Below, one piece after another: positions 6,784-11,099 of a stretch of DNA of 11,099 bases (its first letter is position 1; every line of letters begins with the position of its first letter). The DNA lies in NCBI GenBank assembly GCA_027295555.1, contig JAPUKT010000366.1:1-11099 (forward strand), in the 5' to 3' direction. The DNA comes from Deltaproteobacteria bacterium. Lineage in GTDB: Bacteria; Myxococcota_A; Polyangia; Polyangiales; Houyiibacteriaceae. The notes beneath the pieces are model-generated. The model made no database searches, had not been told where the DNA came from, and saw only the letters and a program-made list of their open reading frames with translations. Both the position numbers and the translations under genes were made by a program.

Positions 6784-7797
6784 ATGCGCTTCGCCTTTAC
6801 TGACGATCAAAAGATGCTGCGCGACACCGTTCGCGAGGTGTTGCAGCGTGAGTGTGCGCCCGAAGTCGTTCGCGCCGTGTGGGAAGGTCGCCCCGATGGC
6901 GCGGCTGCGGTTTGGGCCACCCTCGCGGAAACTGGCGTCATCGGCATGACCGCATCGGAGGGGGCTGGTGGGATGGCGATGCGCGAGCTCGATTCGATCC
7001 TGCCGTTCGAGGAAGTCGGCTATGCGGCGTTCCCGGGGCCCATCGTCGATACCGTCGCCGTCGGGATTCCGCTTCTCGATGCAGCAGGGACCGACGCCCA
7101 TAAAGACAAATGGCTCGGAGCGGCCGCTACAGGCGACGTAAAGATCGTCGTTGCTTTCGAGGATCAAACCATCGTGCCCTACGCCGCTTCGGCGGACCTT
7201 CTCATCGCAGAGCGAGGTGGGGTGGCGTACTGCCTTCCGATGTCCGAAGTGTCCACCGTTCCCGAGCAATCGGTCGACCGCGCTCGGCAACTCGCGCGCA
7301 TCAGCTTCGAAGAGAGCGAAGCGCACCGCATGCGGAGCGACGTGGACAGCCAAGCGCTCCTGTCTCTCGCCAAAGAGCACGCCACCCTAGCAACCGCTGC
7401 CCAACTCGTCGGGCTGACCCGTCGTATGCTCGACATGGCGGTGCAGTACGCCAAAGACCGAGAGCAATTCGGTAAGCCTATCGGCGCGCATCAGGCGATC
7501 AAGCACCGGCTCGCCAACGCTCTGATCCAGCAAGAGTTCGCTCGTCCGATGGTCTATCGGGCCGGTTGGTCCATGGCCACGACTCGAGCGACTTCCGAGG
7601 TCGATGTCTCCCTCGCCAAGATCTATGCAGGCGACGCTGCAAGATTCGTGGCGAAGCAGGCGTTGCAGGTGCATGGCGCGATTGGCTACACGATCGAATG
7701 CGACCTCCATATGTGGATGAAACGCGCGTGGGCGCTCGCTGCGGCTCGGGGCGACTCGGCTTTCCACCGCGAGCGCGTAGGTCGCCATATTCTTTGA
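6784..7797 (+). CDS. Acyl-CoA dehydrogenase, small subunit (steroid ACAD partner)
   Basis: This 337-residue protein is about 50 residues shorter than a usual acyl-CoA dehydrogenase, and the shortening lies in the middle beta domain (about residues 120-190). Retained features are YAKDREQFGKPIGAHQAIKH at about 222-241 (Arg226 for FAD) and VHGAIGYTIECDLHMWMKRA at 296-315. Neither a YEGT-type nor an ERG-type catalytic glutamate is visible. This is the pattern of the companion subunit in heterotetrameric steroid dehydrogenases such as FadE28-29, FadE26-27 and IpdE1-E2. There the two subunits together build the active sites, and only one carries the base. Its gene follows the large subunit after 5 nt. 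Partnership is inferred. Confidence 0.83.
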   Translation: MRFAFTDDQKMLRDTVREVLQRECAPEVVRAVWEGRPDGAAAVWATLAETGVIGMTASEGAGGMAMRELDSILPFEEVGYAAFPGPIVDTVAVGIPLLDAAGTDAHKDKWLGAAATGDVKIVVAFEDQTIVPYAASADLLIAERGGVAYCLPMSEVSTVPEQSVDRARQLARISFEESEAHRMRSDVDSQALLSLAKEHATLATAAQLVGLTRRMLDMAVQYAKDREQFGKPIGAHQAIKHRLANALIQQEFARPMVYRAGWSMATTRATSEVDVSLAKIYAGDAARFVAKQALQVHGAIGYTIECDLHMWMKRAWALAAARGDSAFHRERVGRHIL

Positions 7798-7813
7798 CTT
7801 TGGAGACGGCGCC

Positions 7814-7842
7814 TTGCGGGCGGTAACCGCCACCGCTACAGA
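7814..7842 (+). promoter_or_regulatory. Inverted repeat and weak promoter candidate before fadA6
   Basis: In the 65-nt gap before fadA6, GGCGGT and ACCGCC flank a single base (7819-7831), a perfect inverted repeat. TTGCGG (7814) and TACAGA (7837) are spaced 17 nt apart around it, but they match sigma-70 boxes only loosely. No T-run follows, so it is unlikely to be a rho-independent terminator. It may be an operator giving fadA6 separate control. Confidence 0.35.
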
Positions 7843-7862
7843 TATCCAATAGCGAGGTTTAG

Positions 7863-9017
7863 ATGGCTGAAGCATACATCGTTGAGGCAGCTCGTTCGCC
7901 GGTAGGAAGAAGGCGCGGCGGGCTGAGCCAAGTTCACTCCGCAGATCTTGGCGCCCATGCGATCAAGGGCGTGGTCGAGCGCGCGGGGATCGACCCCGCG
8001 ATCGTCGAGGATGTGGTCTTTGGCTGTGTCGATACCGTAGCCACGCAGGCCGGTGACATCGCTCGCACGTGTTGGTTGGCTGCCGGCTATCCGGAGCACG
8101 TCCCAGGCGTCACCGTCGACCGCCAGTGCGGCTCGTCTCAGCAGGCTGTCCACTTCGCGGCGCAAGGCGTGATGAGCGGCACGCAGGATGTCGTTGTTGC
8201 CGGCGGCGTCCAGAACATGAGCACGATTCCAATCGGCGCCTCGATGATCGTCGGTAAGGAGCTCGGCATTCCCGATCCGTTCTCCGGGTCTGTGGGTTGG
8301 ACCGAGCGGTATGGCGACCGGCCCATCAATCAGTTCTATGGCGCTGAGATGATCGCCAAGGACTGGGACCTCTCCCGCGAAGAGCTCGAGAAGTTTGCGC
8401 TCGAGAGCCATCGGCGGGCCATCCATGCCCAAGACGAAGGCCGCTTTGATCGAGAGATCATTCCCTTTGGCAATGTCACCGCCGATGAAGGCCCTCGCCG
8501 AGACACCACGCTCGAAAAGATGGCCGCGTTGCCGGTCTTGGTGGAGGACGGTCGACTCACCGCTGCGGTCGCAAGCCAGATTTCGGACGGCGCTGCGGCG
8601 ATGCTCATCGTTTCGGAAAAAGCGCTCAAGGAGCACGACCTCAAGCCGCGCGCACGCATCCATCACCTCAGTGTTCGTGGCGAAGATCCGATTCGGATGC
8701 TTTCCGCGCCGATCCCCGCGACGAAGTACGCGCTCGAAAAGACGGGCATGAACCTTGACGACATCGACCTGGTCGAAATCAACGAAGCCTTCGCCCCCGT
8801 GGTCGTCGCTTGGGCCAAGGAGCTCGGTGCTGACCTGAGCAAGGTGAACGTGAACGGCGGTGCGATCGCGCTCGGCCACCCGCTTGGTGCCACGGGCGCC
8901 AGGCTCATGACGACCCTTCTTCATGAGCTCGAGCGCATCAACGGCCGGTACGGTCTGCAGACGATGTGCGAGGGTGGCGGCCAGGCCAACGTCACCATCA
9001 TCGAACGTCTGAGCTAG
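7863..9017 (+). CDS. fadA6: Acetyl-CoA acyltransferase (thiolase), FadA6-like
   Basis: This complete 384-residue degradative thiolase cleaves 3-ketoacyl-CoA with CoA, releasing acetyl-CoA. The nucleophile is Cys89 in VDRQCGSS, NEAF is at 307-310, the active-site His is His339 in GHPLGATG, and the second Cys is Cys369 in TMCEGGGQAN. The segment LTAAVASQISDGAAAML at 232-248 corresponds to the usual TAGNSSxISDGAAA loop, with Ala-Val-Ala in place of Gly-Asn-Ser. GAGG at 7854-7857 lies 5 nt before the ATG. FadA6 is the thiolase of HIP clusters, assigned to propionate-chain shortening. Placement after ipdC and the dehydrogenase pair supports that role, though a general beta-oxidation thiolase would look similar. 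Confidence 0.85.
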   Translation: MAEAYIVEAARSPVGRRRGGLSQVHSADLGAHAIKGVVERAGIDPAIVEDVVFGCVDTVATQAGDIARTCWLAAGYPEHVPGVTVDRQCGSSQQAVHFAAQGVMSGTQDVVVAGGVQNMSTIPIGASMIVGKELGIPDPFSGSVGWTERYGDRPINQFYGAEMIAKDWDLSREELEKFALESHRRAIHAQDEGRFDREIIPFGNVTADEGPRRDTTLEKMAALPVLVEDGRLTAAVASQISDGAAAMLIVSEKALKEHDLKPRARIHHLSVRGEDPIRMLSAPIPATKYALEKTGMNLDDIDLVEINEAFAPVVVAWAKELGADLSKVNVNGGAIALGHPLGATGARLMTTLLHELERINGRYGLQTMCEGGGQANVTIIERLS

Positions 9018-9152
9018 GCGATAGCGTGGGGGCGCTCGACCCCAAACGAAAATCTCTCGCACACTACGTTTTTGGGATCTGGCGCGGCGATTTGGATGCG
9101 GCTTGTGAGATACCGCACAGGAATCCCCCTCTTTGTCGACACCAGCCTTTAG

Positions 9153-9207
9153 GGTCGGCATCATGTACGTCTAGGTCGCAGCGCCTACTACGCGACCTAG
9201 GCCGACC
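9153..9207 (+). repeat. Nested inverted repeat (16 bp of arms) abutting the PilZ start codon
   Basis: Outer arms GGTCGGC (9153-9159) and GCCGACC (9201-9207) and inner arms CTAGGTCGC (9171-9179) and GCGACCTAG (9192-9200) are all perfect. On the right side the two arms are directly adjacent; on the left they are split by 11 nt. The loop is 12 nt. As RNA this is a 16-bp stem with one bulge ending exactly at the base before the PilZ ATG, covering its weak AGG ribosome site. As DNA it could be a double operator. No T-run follows, so it is not a simple terminator. The 11-nt bulge contains the ATG of a three-codon frame (Met-Tyr-Val-stop, 9163-9174). Confidence 0.7.
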
Positions 9208-9576
9208 ATGACCTCGAAGTTACCCAAACAGGATTCCGACCGACCGGCCCCGCTGCGCACGCACTCGGAGGTGCGGCCGGCCTCGAACCCTGATAATCGC
9301 CGTCAAGCGGAGCGCTGGCCGTCGGATGCACGAGTGGAGATCCTCACGCCGATTCAGCAAGAGGCGTCCGTGCTCGATGTCAGCGCCACAGGTGTCCAGC
9401 TCTCGCTCCAGGGCTGGCTGTCTACCGGTACGCTTTGCGACCTGCGTATTACCACGCACACCGGTCGGGAGATCTACAAGTGTGCTCGTGTGATCTGGGC
9501 GCGCCGTGTCCGCGATGAGTGCGTCGCGGGCCTGCAGGTGGTTCGCTCGATCGATCCGCCACCGCCCGAAGGATGA
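9208..9576 (+). CDS. PilZ-domain protein, probable c-di-GMP receptor
   Basis: This 122-residue soluble protein is a PilZ domain with a polar, probably disordered tail of about 30 residues at the front. The two c-di-GMP motifs are intact: RxxxR as R32-QAE-R36, and DxSxxG as D57-V-S59-AT-G62. Strand-rich sequence follows to about residue 113 and then a proline-rich end. Single-domain PilZ proteins bind cyclic di-GMP and pass the signal to a partner; no partner is evident here. The ATG at 9208 is the only suitable start, but it has only a weak AGG 6 nt upstream, buried in the stem of the inverted repeat. It stands alone, 190 bp after fadA6 and 197 bp before the SCP2 gene. Its link to steroid metabolism may be chance. 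Confidence 0.83.
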   Translation: MTSKLPKQDSDRPAPLRTHSEVRPASNPDNRRQAERWPSDARVEILTPIQQEASVLDVSATGVQLSLQGWLSTGTLCDLRITTHTGREIYKCARVIWARRVRDECVAGLQVVRSIDPPPPEG

Positions 9577-9642
9577 GGCCCAGCCCAGCCCGTAGAAGCG
9601 CTGGCAGGGCTCGGCGATCAGACTGCGCGGGGTCTCGGTCAT
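9577..9642 (-). pseudogene. Remnant of mtnB (methylthioribulose-1-phosphate dehydratase) 5' end
   Basis: On the minus strand an ATG at 9642 begins MTETPRSLIAEPCQRFYGLG, then WASS. This resembles the start of APIP-type MtnB proteins, class II aldolase-fold enzymes of the methionine salvage pathway, which read roughly PRxLIxELCxxFYxLGWVxGTGGGIS. The likeness stops just before the conserved GTGGGIS stretch, and the frame then runs antisense into the PilZ gene. A full Shine-Dalgarno AGAAGGAG (9660-9653) lies 10 nt upstream of the ATG. I read it as the 5' end of a gene whose body was lost by rearrangement with a breakpoint near 9573-9577. Homology is from memory over 24 residues. The only alternative I see is a chance match. 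Confidence 0.5.
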
Positions 9643-9693
9643 CCGCCGATCGCTCCTTCTAGGGCGTTTTTGGGGCTTCAGCAATGTGGCGGC

Positions 9694-9722
9694 TTGACGC
9701 CGCGCCCTCCACAAAATAGAAC
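9694..9722 (+). promoter_or_regulatory. Putative promoter of the SCP2-DUF35-thiolase operon
   Basis: TTGACG (9694-9699) and TAGAAC (9717-9722) are spaced by 17 nt and resemble sigma-70 -35 and -10 boxes. The -10 lies inside the operator-like site at 9717-9730, so a bound repressor would block polymerase. The -35 is flanked by GCGGC and GCCGC arms (9689-9693, 9699-9703). The leader to the ATG at 9774 would be about 45 nt. Confidence 0.5.
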
Positions 9723-9730
9723 ACGTTTCA
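9717..9730. promoter_or_regulatory. Operator-like site, KstR-type motif (site 2)
   Basis: TAGAACACGTTTCA fits TnnAACnnGTTnnA at all defined positions. With four more bases it matches site 1 at 15 of 18 positions, including the run CGTTTCACTTC (9724-9734 and 2141-2151). It overlaps the putative -10 of the downstream operon. Shared control of both operons by one regulator is inferred. Confidence 0.6.
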
Positions 9731-9763
9731 CTTCACTTTCACCCTTTTTCTCTAGCCGAACCC

Positions 9764-9776
9764 GGAGGTGGGCATG
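9764..9776 (+). promoter_or_regulatory. Ribosome binding site deciding the SCP2 start
   Basis: GGAGG at 9764-9768 is 5 nt before the ATG at 9774. A GTG at 9768 is in frame but overlaps the ribosome site itself, so ATG is the better start. Confidence 0.75.
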
Positions 9777-10109
9777 GCCAAAGTAGCCAACACAGAAGAG
9801 TATTTCAGCACCCTGGCGGATCGATTCGAGGTCGATGCAGCCAAGGGCGTGACCGCGACCATGCAATACAGCCTGAGCGGGGACGGCGGTGGCGACTGGG
9901 TCGTCACGATCGACGATGGTGCCTTCAAGGGCGCCGAAACCGGCACGAGCGAGAAGCCGACGCTTCACATCATGATGGACGCCGCGAAGTTCATCGAGAT
10001 GGCCAACGGCGACCTCGACGGCCGAAAGGCGTTCCTCACGCGCAAGCTCAAGGTGAAGGGCAACATCGCTCTCGCCCAGAAGATGCAGAAATTCTTCCCC
10101 CAGGGCTAA
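9774..10109 (+). CDS. SCP2 sterol-carrier-domain protein
   Basis: This 111-residue protein is a stand-alone SCP2 (sterol carrier protein 2) fold. It has an N-terminal helix (EEYFSTLADRFEVDAAK), a central sheet with TATMQYSL, DWVVTIDDG and PTLHIMMD, and the ending LTRKLKVKGNIALAQKMQKF (about 88-107) typical of the family. SCP2 domains have a hydrophobic tunnel that binds sterols, fatty acids or acyl-CoAs. No signal peptide or membrane segment is visible, so it is cytosolic. It is first in an operon with a double-DUF35 protein and a thiolase-like enzyme, under a probable shared steroid operator. A role in presenting a steroid-CoA to these enzymes is likely, but the ligand cannot be read from sequence. 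Confidence 0.85.
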   Translation: MAKVANTEEYFSTLADRFEVDAAKGVTATMQYSLSGDGGGDWVVTIDDGAFKGAETGTSEKPTLHIMMDAAKFIEMANGDLDGRKAFLTRKLKVKGNIALAQKMQKFFPQG

Positions 10110-10129
10110 CCACACATCGAAAGACACCC

Positions 10130-11038
10130 ATGAGCGACTTCCTTTCGGCCCCGTACGTACTCGAATATACGTACACCCGAAGCACCGGGCCGGTGATCGG
10201 GCGTTTCTTGGAAAGCCTTCGTTATGGTGTGCTCGAAGGCGTCAAGACGGCCGATGGTCGTGTGCTTTGCCCGCCCCTCGAATACGACGAGGCGGGTGAC
10301 CCTACGACGGATGAGTTCGTTCAGTTGCGACCCGCTGGCACGGTGAAGTCGTGGACATGGGTTGCCGAGCCGCGAAAAGGGCATCCACTGGATCGCCCTT
10401 TCGCGTTCGCGCTGATTCAGATCGACGGCGCGGACAACGCGATGTTGCACGTGGTCGACGCCGGGAAGCAGAAGCGAATGAAGACGGGGATGCGTGTGCG
10501 CCTGCGTTGGGCCGAAGAGCGCAACGGGACGATTCTGGACATTGCCTGTTTCGAGCCGGTCCTGCCATATCTACCAGGGCCGGTCCGGCTGGAGTACGAT
10601 GTCAAACCCGGGCAGCACTACACCGCGTTCCTCAAGGGCCTGCAGGAAGGCAAGCTCATCGGGGGCCGCGATCCTGAGTCCGGGAAGGTTTACGTGCCCC
10701 CGCGTGCTGCCGATCCGGTCACAGGGAATCCCACGAGCGAGTACGTCGAAGTCGCCGATACCGGCGTGCTCACGACATTCACGATCATTCGCATTCCCTT
10801 CGGGGCTCAGAAACTCAAGCCACCTTATTGCTTTGGGGCGATCGTGGTCGATGGGGCCGACATGCCGATCCATCATCTGGTTAGCGGCGTGCCTCACGAT
10901 CAGATTCGCATGGGGATGCGCGTGAAGGCGAAGTGGAAGCCCAAAAAAGAGTGGGAGACTTCGCTCGAGAACATTCTCTACTTCGAGCCGACAGGCGAGC
11001 CCGATGCTCCGTTCGAGAGCTACGAGGAGCATCTCTGA
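10130..11038 (+). CDS. Double DUF35 (OB-fold) protein, likely partner of thiolase-like aldolase
   Basis: This 302-residue protein consists of two tandem copies of a DUF35/ChsH2-like OB-fold unit, about residues 8-145 and 150-288. The copies align by eye: VLEYTY with RLEYDV, FLESLRYGVLEG (26-37) with FLKGLQEGKLIG (167-178), VLCPP (45-49) with VYVPP (187-191), ALIQIDGADNAMLHVV with AIVVDGADMPIHHLV, GMRVRLRW (120-127) with GMRVKAKW (262-269), and a final FEP. DUF35 proteins normally have a four-cysteine zinc ribbon before the OB fold. Here only isolated Cys47, Cys140 and Cys234 occur, with no CxxC. DUF35 subunits bind thiolase-like enzymes such as Ltp2 (steroid side-chain aldolase) and BbsB, and the next gene is of that class. 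The gene starts 20 nt after SCP2 and its TGA overlaps the next ATG by one base. Confidence 0.82.
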   Translation: MSDFLSAPYVLEYTYTRSTGPVIGRFLESLRYGVLEGVKTADGRVLCPPLEYDEAGDPTTDEFVQLRPAGTVKSWTWVAEPRKGHPLDRPFAFALIQIDGADNAMLHVVDAGKQKRMKTGMRVRLRWAEERNGTILDIACFEPVLPYLPGPVRLEYDVKPGQHYTAFLKGLQEGKLIGGRDPESGKVYVPPRAADPVTGNPTSEYVEVADTGVLTTFTIIRIPFGAQKLKPPYCFGAIVVDGADMPIHHLVSGVPHDQIRMGMRVKAKWKPKKEWETSLENILYFEPTGEPDAPFESYEEHL

Positions 11039-11099
11039 TGCGCGACGTTGCCATCGTTTCTTTCGCGCAGCTTCCGTCCGTACGCGTTTCCAATGCCAC
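11038..11099 (+). CDS. Thiolase / lipid-transfer-protein-like enzyme (Ltp2 type), 5' end only
   Basis: Only the first 20 codons are present. They read MRDVAIVSFAQLPSVRVSNA, the start typical of the SCP-x thiolase / Ltp family (MRDVAIVGFAQTP-like). No catalytic residue is inside the window. The stop-start overlap TGATG with the DUF35 gene implies coupled translation, as expected for the two subunits of a DUF35-Ltp2 retro-aldolase, which cleaves a beta-hydroxyacyl-CoA steroid side chain. A DUF35-dependent thiolase is the main alternative. Confidence 0.7.
   Translation, partial: MRDVAIVSFAQLPSVRVSNA

Noticed and set aside
9027..9044. TGGGG/CCCCA hairpin after fadA6 as a terminator
   Set aside because: The stem has only 5 bp, the loop has 8 nt and no T-run follows; too weak to call.
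9097..9117. TGCGG/CCGCA inverted repeat in the fadA6-PilZ gap
   Set aside because: Five-base arms with an 11-nt spacer are expected by chance in GC-rich DNA.
7836..9164. 442-residue minus-strand open frame
   Set aside because: It is the antisense shadow of fadA6, whose catalytic motifs are complete; GC-rich codon bias keeps the opposite frame open.
9163..9174. Three-codon leader peptide Met-Tyr-Val before PilZ
   Set aside because: No ribosome site is visible, and such short frames are common by chance; mentioned only as part of the repeat.
9018..9773. Mobile element explaining the PilZ and mtnB-remnant island
   Set aside because: I found no transposase, terminal inverted repeats of insertion-sequence type, target duplication or tRNA attachment site.

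Overview
The window is a compact, GC-rich bacterial chromosome segment (roughly 60% GC by eye, with ATG, GTG and TTG starts). It matches the locus for degrading the last two steroid rings, the HIP (methylhexahydroindanedione propionate) pathway. The gene content corresponds to the KstR2-type cluster known from Mycobacterium and Rhodococcus: fadD3, echA20, ipdA, ipdB, ipdC, paired acyl-CoA dehydrogenases, fadA6 and a short-chain dehydrogenase. The host is probably not an actinobacterium. A PilZ (c-di-GMP receptor) gene sits inside the locus, and there is a remnant of an APIP-type mtnB. An uncultured Gram-negative of the Myxococcota or former Deltaproteobacteria type is plausible, but the sequence does not prove any taxon.

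Layout. On the minus strand, fadD3 (472-2064) overlaps a downstream SDR by 8 bp; the SDR runs off the left edge. A 111-bp divergent regulatory region (2065-2175) holds a good minus-strand promoter and a 14-bp perfect palindrome. On the plus strand follows a tightly packed operon: echA20 (TTG start), ipdA (GTG start), ipdB and ipdC joined by 4-bp ATGA overlaps, then a large and a small acyl-CoA dehydrogenase. After a 65-bp gap with an inverted repeat comes fadA6. Next is an accessory island: a PilZ gene preceded by a long nested inverted repeat, and on the opposite strand a 24-codon mtnB remnant with an intact Shine-Dalgarno sequence. Last is a second plus-strand operon: an SCP2 sterol-carrier protein, a protein with two DUF35 domains, and the first 20 codons of a thiolase or lipid-transfer-protein-like enzyme (Ltp2 type), cut by the right edge. 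No gap without a gene exceeds 200 bp. I see no tRNA, rRNA, CRISPR array, insertion sequence or origin.

How the genes work together (established for the families, inferred here). FadD3 makes HIP-CoA. An acyl-CoA dehydrogenase, SDR and thiolase (FadA6) shorten its propionate chain by beta-oxidation, and IpdC takes part in processing the ring-C carbonyl or alcohol. EchA20 hydrolyses one ring and IpdAB the other, giving a linear dioyl-CoA for further beta-oxidation. The SCP2, double-DUF35 and thiolase-like operon resembles the DUF35-Ltp2 retro-aldolases that remove steroid side chains. The two operons share a near-identical operator-like site matching TnnAACnnGTTnnA, the motif described for the mycobacterial regulator KstR, so one TetR-type repressor may control both.
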